From: Phycisphaerae bacterium
GTDB taxonomy: Bacteria > Planctomycetota > Phycisphaerae > Sedimentisphaerales > UBA12454
Reading direction: 5' to 3'
Length of the DNA: 64,000 bases
NCBI GenBank assembly: GCA_041652575.1
Contig: JBAZHC010000001.1
Span: 248,001-312,000 of the forward strand
Shown: positions 15,495 through 22,433 of the stretch, piece by piece
Layout of the letters: the number at the start of each line of letters is the position of its first letter
Numbering within the stretch: the first letter of the stretch is position 1
The notes under the pieces: generated by a model
The model's input: the letters and a program-made list of their open reading frames with translations, nothing else
Database searches by the model: none
What the model was told of the DNA's origin: nothing
Program-made: the position numbers and the translations under genes

Positions 15495-15986
15495 ATGAAT
15501 TGGAAAGTGATTTTATCGGTGATTGTTGTCGGAGCTGTAGTATTTGCGACCGGCTGTCAGTTCGCTTACGATTTCTGGCCCGCGGAAATTTCGCCATTGG
15601 CGGTTAAATACGCCGGCCGCGAGCCGAACAGTATTAAATGGTACGAGAAAAATCTGCGTACCGCCGGCGAATTGAAAAACGAGGTGATTGATATCTATAT
15701 CGGCGAACAGTTACGGCTCGACTATCTTGCAAATCTCAACAAGGAAAAGTATCAGCAGGTAATCGGCATACTCGACCTGTCGATAAAGCAGGCTCAGGCC
15801 GACAGAATGGCCCTGATAGGTACGCTCGACCAGCCCGGCTGGCTGCTGACCGGCCTGCTTACTCTTTTGCCGGTGGGTTCGTATGTCGCGGGCTGGCGAA
15901 CCTTGTGGCCGAACCATTACACAGAACAGGAAGTTCAGGCCGAAATCGCAAAAATTAAGAACGATTCAGCATCTGTAAAAAGCTGA
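15495..15986 (+). CDS. Lipoprotein with C-terminal membrane segment
   Basis: 163 aa with a signal peptide and lipobox (VVFATGCQ), a helical middle (ELKNEVIDIYIGEQ; YQQVIGILDLSIKQAQ) and a second hydrophobic stretch (WLLTGLLTLLPVGSYVAG, about residues 118-135). No family is recognised. It follows the primase-helicase with a good ribosome binding site (AAAGGAG). The last 22 or so codons are duplicated at 17230, beyond a small AT-rich gene cassette, with a different C-terminus (KSGSTTSTN rather than KNDSASVKS). The gene end is therefore the border of an insertion or a recombination point between two paralogues. Confidence 0.55.
   Translation: MNWKVILSVIVVGAVVFATGCQFAYDFWPAEISPLAVKYAGREPNSIKWYEKNLRTAGELKNEVIDIYIGEQLRLDYLANLNKEKYQQVIGILDLSIKQAQADRMALIGTLDQPGWLLTGLLTLLPVGSYVAGWRTLWPNHYTEQEVQAEIAKIKNDSASVKS
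15891..15955 (+). repeat. 65-bp direct repeat, left copy (3' end of lipoprotein gene)
   Basis: Identical over 65 bp to 17230-17294, with weaker similarity for about 35 more bases including CTGATTTTA after the stop codon. It frames the DUF6941/toxin cassette and may be an attachment-like site. Confidence 0.85.
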
Positions 15987-16117
15987 TTTTAATTGAAATC
16001 TGAGAAAAATTACCTACTATTTACCGATTATTGCGACAAAATTTGCCGATAATATACTTGACTGTTTTGGTAATAGATTATATAATATGTGTTTTAGTCA
16101 ACGGAGGTCAATCAGGA

Positions 16118-16576
16118 TTGTCGGAACAAGACCAAAAAACCAAACTCGGGAAACCAACGCCTTTTGTATTGGCTGTGAATATTTGTGATTCTATAATAAG
16201 AGATGAAACAACCAAAAAAGTATCTTTGATAGGTCTTTTTAGTGTTATTCGAGCAACTAATTTTCCAGCTGTACATCCTTTGCTGCATATATATGCAGCA
16301 TTGACGAATGGACATGGCAAGTATAAAACTGGTTTTCGGTTTGTACGTATAGGTAAGGATGAAGAAAAGATTTTGCCTGAACTGAATGGCGAGTTGAATT
16401 TTGCTAACCCATTGCAAGTTGTGGAAATTAATTTTAGTTTGCGGAATCTTACATTAAATCAGCCGGGTACATATGAAATACAAATTATATGTGATGGTTC
16501 AATAGTAGGACAAAGAAAATTTTATGTTATGCCAATGAAAAGAATGCTCAATACAGATGGAACAGAGGTAAAATGA
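16118..16576 (+). CDS. DUF6941-like protein
   Basis: 152 aa from a TTG at 16118, preferred because GGAGG lies at 16103-16107; an upstream in-frame start at 16031 would add a hydrophobic stretch without a ribosome binding site. The sequence NICDSIIRDETTKKVSLIGL, then HPLLHIYAALTNGHGKYK and PGTYEIQIICDGSIVGQRKF follows the DUF6941 pattern, a small beta-rich family of unknown function that is frequent in Planctomycetota. It is the first gene of an AT-rich three-gene cassette and overlaps the next gene by 4 bp. Confidence 0.68.
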   Translation: MSEQDQKTKLGKPTPFVLAVNICDSIIRDETTKKVSLIGLFSVIRATNFPAVHPLLHIYAALTNGHGKYKTGFRFVRIGKDEEKILPELNGELNFANPLQVVEINFSLRNLTLNQPGTYEIQIICDGSIVGQRKFYVMPMKRMLNTDGTEVK

Positions 16577-16812
16577 TGTCTCAAGTATTAAATGAAAATG
16601 AAGTTTATTATGTTTTTGATGAGCAGGAAGAGGTCTCTTATAATTTTGATGCAACACAAGTTGTCCCTTCGTTATATGTTAAATTTCCGCAACATGAACA
16701 AGATAACGAAGAAACAAATCTTGCGGTTTTAGCGTCCCAAAGTAAAGCCTTTGATTTTTTAAATGACCCTGCAGAAGATATATACAACCTAAATGATGGC
16801 AAGCCGGTATGA
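16573..16812 (+). CDS. Putative antitoxin partner of the MazF-like toxin
   Basis: 79 aa, acidic. The C-terminal part SKAFDFLNDPAEDIYNLNDG followed by KPV looks like a toxin-neutralising tail; the N-terminus has no clear DNA-binding fold. It overlaps the DUF6941 gene upstream (ATGA) and the MazF-like gene downstream (ATGA), the usual antitoxin-before-toxin order. The antitoxin role is inferred from this context; no antitoxin family is recognised with certainty. Confidence 0.6.
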   Translation: MMSQVLNENEVYYVFDEQEEVSYNFDATQVVPSLYVKFPQHEQDNEETNLAVLASQSKAFDFLNDPAEDIYNLNDGKPV

Positions 16813-17159
16813 GGGCAAGGAGAGGGGATATAGTATTATTACCATACCCTTTTACCGATTTGAGTTCAATTAAAGTTCGACCGGCAGTGGTGGTTTCTGG
16901 TGATTCATTTAATAAAATGGGAGAATCGGTATTCGTCTTTATTACATCCAAAATCTATAATAATCCCTTTGATTTTCGCTTGGAAGAAAACAATGAAGAT
17001 TTTAAAAAAACAGGTTTAAAAACTTCATCAACATTCAGAGTAGGCAAACTAATTTGTCTTGAGCAAAGTCTTATTCAAAGAAAAATCGGTTATGCGTGTG
17101 TAAATATTTTGAATAAAATAGACAACCAACTCAGAATTCTTTTCGAACTTTACAAATGA
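16809..17159 (+). CDS. MazF/PemK-like endoribonuclease toxin
   Basis: 116 aa. The N-terminus RRGDIVLLPYPFTDLSSIKV, followed by RPAVVVSGDSFN, is the classic MazF/PemK signature (GDIV, PF-TDL, KRPAVV). The fold is a small SH3-like barrel that cuts mRNA, and the family's conserved Arg and Thr/Ser residues are present in RPAVVVS and VFITSK. The gene is AT-rich compared with the neighbours and lies inside the cassette framed by the duplicated 3' ends, so it was probably acquired as a unit with the upstream gene. Confidence 0.82.
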   Translation: MRARRGDIVLLPYPFTDLSSIKVRPAVVVSGDSFNKMGESVFVFITSKIYNNPFDFRLEENNEDFKKTGLKTSSTFRVGKLICLEQSLIQRKIGYACVNILNKIDNQLRILFELYK

Positions 17160-17229
17160 CATATTTTCGTCTTTGACGAGATTTTTACATTCTCTATTAT
17201 CAGTACCAACTTTATTTGTTCTGTACTTA

Positions 17230-17294
17230 GGCTGGCGAACCTTGTGGCCGAACCATTACACAGAACAGGAAGTTCAGGCCGAAATCGCAAAAAT
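17230..17294 (+). repeat. 65-bp direct repeat, right copy
   Basis: Identical to 15891-15955. The reading frame continues to a stop with a different tail (about 17295-17326), so this is a remnant 3' end of a paralogous gene or the regenerated end of an insertion target. Confidence 0.85.
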
Positions 17295-17357
17295 CAAAAG
17301 CGGTTCAACGACGTCAACAAACTGATTTTATCGGGCTTTTCAGAAGAGGACATTCCC

Positions 17358-17397
17358 TATAACCAATTTGCGCATTTTTTATAACCAATTTGCGCAT
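17358..17397. promoter_or_regulatory. Tandem 18-bp direct repeat, candidate operator
   Basis: TATAACCAATTTGCGCAT occurs at 17358-17375 and 17380-17397, start to start 22 bp or about two helical turns, roughly 70 bp ahead of the c-di-GMP gene. This spacing would suit a dimeric or cooperative regulator. No protein is assigned. Confidence 0.5.
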
Positions 17398-17468
17398 CAT
17401 CTAATTATGCACGGTAAATAGGCCGATATTACTGATATGAATTTACCTATGGAGACAGGTGTGCGACT

Positions 17469-19082
17469 ATGAAAATGAAAAAGCAGCGAAAAGTTCTTGT
17501 CATTGACGACAGTCAGCCGAATCTTATTCTGCTCAAGGCTCATCTTACGAGTATGGGTTTGGTTGCGCTTCTTGCCGATAATGCCGCCGACGGCATTACT
17601 ATTGCCGCCGAGCAGAAGCCGGATGTTATTCTGCTTGATGTGATGATGCCGGAGGTTGACGGTTTTGAAACATGCAGACGTCTCAAGGCCGACATTCGCA
17701 CAGCTTCGATACCCGTTATTTTTGTTTCAGCCAAGGACCAGAGCGATGATAAAGTCAGCGGCCTGAAACTCGGCGCGGTCGATTATGTAACCAAGCCGTT
17801 CAACAAAGGCGAACTGCAGGCCCGCGTGGGAATCGTGCTCCAGATGACCGAGCTTCAGGAAAGGCTGCTTCTGCTTGCCAATACCGATGAGCTTACCGGC
17901 CTTTCGAACAGGCGCCACTTTTTCGAGATTCTCGAACGCGAAATACTGCAGGCCAAGATACGAGGCGGTTCGATTGCCGTAATGATGTTCGATGTTGACC
18001 ATTTCAAAAATGTTAACGATACTTACGGCCATCTTGCAGGCGACAAAATCCTGCAGCAGGTCGGCAAAATTCTTAATGAAAACATTTACCCGATGGATTT
18101 GGCGGGAAGATACGGCGGCGAAGAATTTGTTCTGCTTATGCCGGGCATGCCGATGGAAATCGCCACGCAGCGGGCGCAGAAACTTCGCTCGGTAATCGAC
18201 AAATACAATTGGGAAATTGAGAATAAGTCCATATCGGTTACATGCAGTGCGGGCATCGCAATCTTTAGCGGCATCGACAGTACCGACCCTTACGAGCTTA
18301 TAAGAAGAGCCGACGATGCTCTTTACGCGGCCAAGCATCGCGGAAGAAACTGCGTTGTTTCTTATGACCAGTTGAATCCCGACGAGCGGATACAGGTTCA
18401 TCATGACGAGGATTTCCGTGAGCTGCAGAGCAAAATATCTTCGCTCGCCCAGCAGATAAGGGGACAGACGCTCGGCATAATAACCGCCTTTACAAAGGCG
18501 ATTACGGTTAAGGACCCTTACCTTGCAGGCCATGTTGAAAATGTCAAAAAATACGCCGTTGAAATCGCAAAACAAATGGAAGTTTCTGATGCGCTGATAG
18601 AGCAGCTTGAAACCGCGGCGATACTGCACGACCTCGGTAAGATTGTTATTCCGAATCATATTCTTCGCAAAACAGGCGCGCTTACCGATGATGAAATTAG
18701 AATCGTTCAGCGTCATCCTATTTCCAGCGCCGAGATTCTTGCCCCAATCGGCATATTCGGTCAGGAAATTGTGATTATAAGACATCATCACGAAAACTTC
18801 GACGGCACAGGTTATCCAAACGGGCTTGTGGGCAAAAATATTCCTATCGGCTCGCGGATTCTTGCCGTCGCTAATGTTTTCGATTCAATGACCTCTGCTC
18901 AGCCGTGGAATGCAAATTCCAAATCCGCAGACGATGCTCTCGGCGAGATAGTCAGCCTTAGCGGCTCTCAATTCGACCCGGAGGTCGTGGATGCTTTCAA
19001 GAAGATATACGCGGCGAATCACAATAACTGGCCGCTGTCTCAAAAGCGGAAAGTCGAAACCGCAGCCGCCGCAGCCGTCTGA
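17469..19082 (+). CDS. Response regulator with GGDEF and HD-GYP domains
   Basis: 537 aa, three domains in one chain. REC (about 8-125) has the phosphoacceptor Asp in DVILLDVMMPEVDGFET and the conserved Lys in YVTKPF. GGDEF (about 140-305) has the intact active site GGEEF; the RxxD inhibitory site is absent (YPMD in its place), so product feedback may be lost. HD-GYP (about 335-515) has HDLGK and HHHENFDGTGYPNGL, with all usual metal ligands. It could both make and degrade cyclic di-GMP; which activity dominates cannot be read from sequence. The start is ATG at 17469 with GGAGACAGG nearby. dnaA converges from the other side, 16 bp past the end. Confidence 0.9.
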   Translation: MKMKKQRKVLVIDDSQPNLILLKAHLTSMGLVALLADNAADGITIAAEQKPDVILLDVMMPEVDGFETCRRLKADIRTASIPVIFVSAKDQSDDKVSGLKLGAVDYVTKPFNKGELQARVGIVLQMTELQERLLLLANTDELTGLSNRRHFFEILEREILQAKIRGGSIAVMMFDVDHFKNVNDTYGHLAGDKILQQVGKILNENIYPMDLAGRYGGEEFVLLMPGMPMEIATQRAQKLRSVIDKYNWEIENKSISVTCSAGIAIFSGIDSTDPYELIRRADDALYAAKHRGRNCVVSYDQLNPDERIQVHHDEDFRELQSKISSLAQQIRGQTLGIITAFTKAITVKDPYLAGHVENVKKYAVEIAKQMEVSDALIEQLETAAILHDLGKIVIPNHILRKTGALTDDEIRIVQRHPISSAEILAPIGIFGQEIVIIRHHHENFDGTGYPNGLVGKNIPIGSRILAVANVFDSMTSAQPWNANSKSADDALGEIVSLSGSQFDPEVVDAFKKIYAANHNNWPLSQKRKVETAAAAAV

Positions 19083-19098
19083 TTTGATAACTGTCGGC

Positions 19099-20397
19099 TT
19101 ATTTTGTGATTCTTTTTGTAAGTTCGGCAAGCTGCGACTGGATTTTTTCGCTGGATTGCTGCAGTTCGGAGATTTTCCCGCAGGCGTGCATAACCGTCGT
19201 ATGGTCTCTTCCGCCCAGATGTCCGCCGATTTCCTCGAGACTGTGGCTGGTCAGACTTCTGGCCAGATACATACATATCTGTCGGGGCATCGTGATACTT
19301 TGACTGCGTTTTTTGCTTTGCAAATCAGCCGGCCTGACATCGTAATATGTAGTTACGGCTTTTATGATGTCCGTTATGGAAATGTTTTTATCCGTTGATT
19401 CTCCCTCGCCCAGCGCGATTCTGGCGAATTCCTTTGTAATTTCCTGCTGGCCTGTGCCGAGGAGCGCGTAAAGCGTTGTAAGGGCGCCCTCGATTTCGCG
19501 TATATTCGCTTTTACTCTGCCTGCGATATATTCGGCGACATCTTCGGATATTTTCATTCCGCGAAGTCTTGCTTTTTTCTGTACTATCGCGATTCTTGTC
19601 TCGTAACTGGGCGCATCGATTCTCGCCACGAGTCCGCATTTGAATCTGCTCGTTAGTCTTTCCGGCAGCGATGGTATTTCGCCCGGCGGCGCATCTGCGC
19701 TAAGGACAATCTGGCTTCGGTTGTCGTAGAGGGCGTTGAATGTATGAAAAAATTCCTCCTGGCTCTGGTCTCGCTCCTGCAGAAACTGCACATCGTCGAT
19801 TACGAGCAGGTCAACTGTTCTGTACTGACTCTTGAAATCGGCCAATGACCCCTGTTCGATAGCGTTGATGAAACGGTTGACGAACTCTTCGCAGCTTAAG
19901 AACTGAATCTTGGCGTTGGAAATACTGTTCTGCGTTTCGCGGCAGACCGCGTGCAGCAGGTGTGTTTTGCCCATTCCCACAGTTCCATAAATAAATAATG
20001 GATTATATGTTTTTCCCAGTGACTTGCTTACCGCTATACAGCTTGCGTGTGCCAGACGGTTGCACGGCCCGACGACGAAATTATCGAATGTATAATCGGG
20101 ATGAAGCCGGATTTCAGCGGAGGATTTTGCCGTATTGTCTTTGATGTCTTTGCCGTCGCTGCTGAATTTTACCGTTACGAGATGGCCGGTAATCTGCTGA
20201 GCGGCAAGCGTGAAACTGCTGATGCAGGTATTCTGCAGAAAGCCCGCGCTTTGGCTGTCCGGGCAAACCACCTCGAGCATACCGCCGTTTAAATTTTTAA
20301 TAGCCAGGTCATCGAACCAGCTTCTGCTGTTTACCGGGTCGAGAACTTTGACTCGTTCAATTATCGCTTCGAATATTTCTTTTGCGTCCTGTGCCAA
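19099..20397 (-). CDS. dnaA: Chromosomal replication initiator DnaA
   Basis: 432 aa. Domain I (about 1-85) is recognisable, domain II is very short, and the AAA+ domain (about 105-320) has Walker A GTVGMGKTH and Walker B LLVIDDVQF. Domain IV (about 340-432) carries the DnaA-box signature GGRDHTTVMHA. It is a complete bacterial DnaA. The usual neighbours dnaN, recF, gyrB and rpmH are not adjacent (rpmH is 26 kb away), and no cluster of consensus TTATNCACA boxes is evident next to it; only TTATACAAA at about 20417 is similar. The origin is therefore probably elsewhere, or uses diverged boxes. Confidence 0.93.
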   Translation of the reverse strand: MAQDAKEIFEAIIERVKVLDPVNSRSWFDDLAIKNLNGGMLEVVCPDSQSAGFLQNTCISSFTLAAQQITGHLVTVKFSSDGKDIKDNTAKSSAEIRLHPDYTFDNFVVGPCNRLAHASCIAVSKSLGKTYNPLFIYGTVGMGKTHLLHAVCRETQNSISNAKIQFLSCEEFVNRFINAIEQGSLADFKSQYRTVDLLVIDDVQFLQERDQSQEEFFHTFNALYDNRSQIVLSADAPPGEIPSLPERLTSRFKCGLVARIDAPSYETRIAIVQKKARLRGMKISEDVAEYIAGRVKANIREIEGALTTLYALLGTGQQEITKEFARIALGEGESTDKNISITDIIKAVTTYYDVRPADLQSKKRSQSITMPRQICMYLARSLTSHSLEEIGGHLGGRDHTTVMHACGKISELQQSSEKIQSQLAELTKRITK

Positions 20398-20611
20398 TTC
20401 TTCCTCACTGTCAGTTTATACAAAGTATCATAAAAAAAGAAGATACGTCCCTGTAAATATCATTAAGGTTTATTCAGTTAGAAAAAGCTCCATCGAATTG
20501 CAAAACTTACCGTCCTTGACAGAAAAAATTTACAGCATCAGGCCGGTTTTGTCAAAAGAAAAATGCAACTGGAGGCAGGATATAAGGATAACTGTTCTGG
20601 CATTTTTCCCG

Positions 20612-20938
20612 TTATGCCAAATATACGGTTTGTCCTTCTGTTCTTGCCGCCTCGATTATGGCACTTGATACATCATTTTGCCATTGCAGCCTGCCGCATG
20701 GGACTGGTTCAATTCTGCTGTCCACTCTGGCGGCAATATGCCATAATTTTTTTATCTGGTCTCTGGAGATGCTGTTGTCGAAATCAGACGATACCACAAT
20801 TAAGTCTATATCGCTGTCCTTGGTAGCACAACCTGTTGCGTATGAGCCGAACACTATGCCGAAATTAACAGCCAGCCCTGTTTCGGACAATTTGTTCAGA
20901 TATTTTTTTACACCATCTATAATTGCTGGCTGAACCAT
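20612..20938 (-). CDS. MNT-type minimal nucleotidyltransferase
   Basis: 108 aa. The polymerase-beta-type nucleotidyltransferase motif is GSYATGCATKDSDIDLIVVS (about 31-50), with GS and paired Asp residues for metal binding. It overlaps the upstream HEPN gene by 22 bp. In characterised pairs MNT proteins neutralise HEPN RNases by adding AMP groups. The same relationship is inferred here. Confidence 0.85.
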   Translation of the reverse strand: MVQPAIIDGVKKYLNKLSETGLAVNFGIVFGSYATGCATKDSDIDLIVVSSDFDNSISRDQIKKLWHIAARVDSRIEPVPCGRLQWQNDVSSAIIEAARTEGQTVYLA

Positions 20939-21297
20939 TCCAACACCTCTTTAGTTTTTTTAATATATTCTGTTGCTTCCTGACTTGAAATTTGCGGCAG
21001 GGAAGGAACTGGATACCTGCCCTCAAGATTGAACTCGCTCATTTCCGCAAGAAAGTCGATTTTGTCGTCCGACAAACTCAAACCTGCTGTTTCTGCCAAT
21101 CTGACGAGGTTGTGAATTTTCGGAGCGATTTTTCCTGTGGATTTACAGACGTGGGCTTTTAAGATTTTTTCCAGAGAAAGATGTGCGAAAAACAACCCAT
21201 GCCGGACTTTGTTGCCGGTTATCAATTGGTCGGCAGCTTGCCAGTCCTCTATGGCTCCATTCTGCCAATATTTAATTTGTTCCAAAATATCAACCAT
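20917..21297 (-). CDS. HEPN-domain protein, toxin of a HEPN/MNT pair
   Basis: 126 aa, all-helical. The motif HGLFFAHLSLEKILKAHVC with an Arg shortly before (KVRHGLFFAH) matches the R-x4-6-H region of PF05168 HEPN proteins, and GRYPVPSLP near residue 92 matches the second conserved patch. HEPN proteins of this type are metal-independent RNases or tRNA-cleaving toxins. It lies ahead of the MNT gene in the same leftward operon. The R-to-H spacing is longer than in the best-studied HepT toxins, so activity is not certain. Confidence 0.83.
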   Translation of the reverse strand: MVDILEQIKYWQNGAIEDWQAADQLITGNKVRHGLFFAHLSLEKILKAHVCKSTGKIAPKIHNLVRLAETAGLSLSDDKIDFLAEMSEFNLEGRYPVPSLPQISSQEATEYIKKTKEVLEWFSQQL

Positions 21298-21388
21298 TGT
21301 TTCCGGCCTTTTCTCGGCAAATCTTACTGGTCTCTATAATAAGCTAAAATTAAACCTCTTGCAACCGGAAATGTTTTTAATCGGTCAT

Positions 21389-21404
21389 CCCCGTTTCCAC
21401 GGGG
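21389..21404. repeat. Short GC palindrome upstream of ftsY
   Basis: CCCCGT-TTCC-ACGGGG inside GTCATCCCCGTTTCCACGGG. It resembles the ATTCCC/GGGAAT palindromes elsewhere in the window (same GTCAT lead). It has no T-run, so it is not a terminator. Confidence 0.55.
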
Positions 21405-21495
21405 ACAAGTTTTGACATTTGTATTTTGATATTTAATTTTTTCCTATCTGTGTTAAAATACCGCCTTTAACGCAGTTAAAGGATTTGGAGTTTCT

Positions 21496-22419
21496 ATGGG
21501 AATTTTTACTAAAACGCTTGATTATCTTAAAGGCCATCTCGGCAGGACCCGCGACAGGATTAAGTCTTCGTTGCAAAGTGTTTTAACGCTCGGCAGGGAT
21601 ATTGACGATGAGCTTCTAGACCAGCTTCAGGAGACATTAATCAGCGATGATATCGGCGTTGAGACTACCGACAAACTGATATCCGACCTTCGGGTTGCGT
21701 ATAAAAATAAAAAGATAGCGAAAACCGAAGATGTTATTCCTTTTTTAAAGGAACATATAAAAGGTTACTGGCCGGCGCAGGCCCGCCAGCTTAATATTGC
21801 CCCATTGAATCCGACAGTAATTCTCATCGCCGGCGTCAACGGCTCGGGCAAAACAACCAGTATCGCCAAGCTCGCCTATATGCTCAGCCGCAATAAGGAA
21901 AAAGTTATTGTCGCCGCCTGCGATACGTTCCGCGCCGCCGCCGTTGAGCAGCTTACAATCTGGTCGCAGCGAATCGGCGTTGAGATTATCAAGCACGCCC
22001 AGAACGCCGACCCTGCCGCGGTAGCCTATGATGCCTGCTCGGCCGCTCTTGCCAGGGGCGCTCAATATCTTATTCTCGATACGGCAGGCAGGCTGCACAC
22101 GCAGAAAAATCTTATGAAGGAACTGACAAAAATTCGCGACGTCGTCGCAAAGCAGATTCCATCGTCGCCGCACGAAGTTCTGCTTGTGCTCGACGCCACA
22201 ACCGGCCAGAACGCGATTATGCAGGCAAAGATGTTTACCGAAGCCATAGATGTTACAGGCATATTTCTCGCCAAGCTCGACGGTACTGCCCGCGGCGGCA
22301 TAGTAATTGCTATTAAGGACCAGCTCAATATTCCCGTAAAATTTGTCGGCCTCGGCGAACAGCCCGACGACATCGCCGAGTTCGACCCTGATACTTTTGT
22401 CGAAGCTTTATTCAATTGA
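21496..22419 (+). CDS. ftsY: Signal recognition particle receptor FtsY
   Basis: 307 aa. The N domain is at about 1-95 and the GTPase G domain at about 100-305, with P-loop GVNGSGKTT (about 114), DTFRAAAVEQL, DTAGRLH and AKLDGTARGG. The acidic A domain found in some FtsY proteins is missing, which is common outside proteobacteria. It docks the SRP-ribosome complex at the inner membrane. The next gene starts 15 bp downstream, so the two are probably co-transcribed. Confidence 0.93.
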   Translation: MGIFTKTLDYLKGHLGRTRDRIKSSLQSVLTLGRDIDDELLDQLQETLISDDIGVETTDKLISDLRVAYKNKKIAKTEDVIPFLKEHIKGYWPAQARQLNIAPLNPTVILIAGVNGSGKTTSIAKLAYMLSRNKEKVIVAACDTFRAAAVEQLTIWSQRIGVEIIKHAQNADPAAVAYDACSAALARGAQYLILDTAGRLHTQKNLMKELTKIRDVVAKQIPSSPHEVLLVLDATTGQNAIMQAKMFTEAIDVTGIFLAKLDGTARGGIVIAIKDQLNIPVKFVGLGEQPDDIAEFDPDTFVEALFN

Positions 22420-22433
22420 TTAAGGGAATTTTT

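Larger units (their letters stand above)
17160..17468. other. Intergenic region with duplicated gene end and operator-like repeats
   Basis: No complete gene is seen. The region holds the right copy of the 65-bp repeat (17230-17294) with its own short open end GWRTLWPNHYTEQ up to STTSTN and stop, then the 18-bp tandem TATAACCAATTTGCGCAT, and finally the upstream region of the c-di-GMP gene. Confidence 0.7.

Noticed and set aside
17727..18791. Long minus-strand reading frame opposite the GGDEF/HD-GYP gene
   Set aside because: It is antisense to conserved catalytic motifs of a well-supported gene and its protein has no recognisable domain; it reflects codon bias of the sense strand.
20398..20470. 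Replication origin next to dnaA
   Set aside because: Only one poor match to the DnaA box (TTATACAAA) is seen, with no cluster or AT-rich unwinding region that stands out, and dnaN is not adjacent.
21412..21440. Sigma-70 promoter ahead of ftsY
   Set aside because: TTGACA at 21412 is good, but no convincing -10 box lies 16-18 bp downstream.
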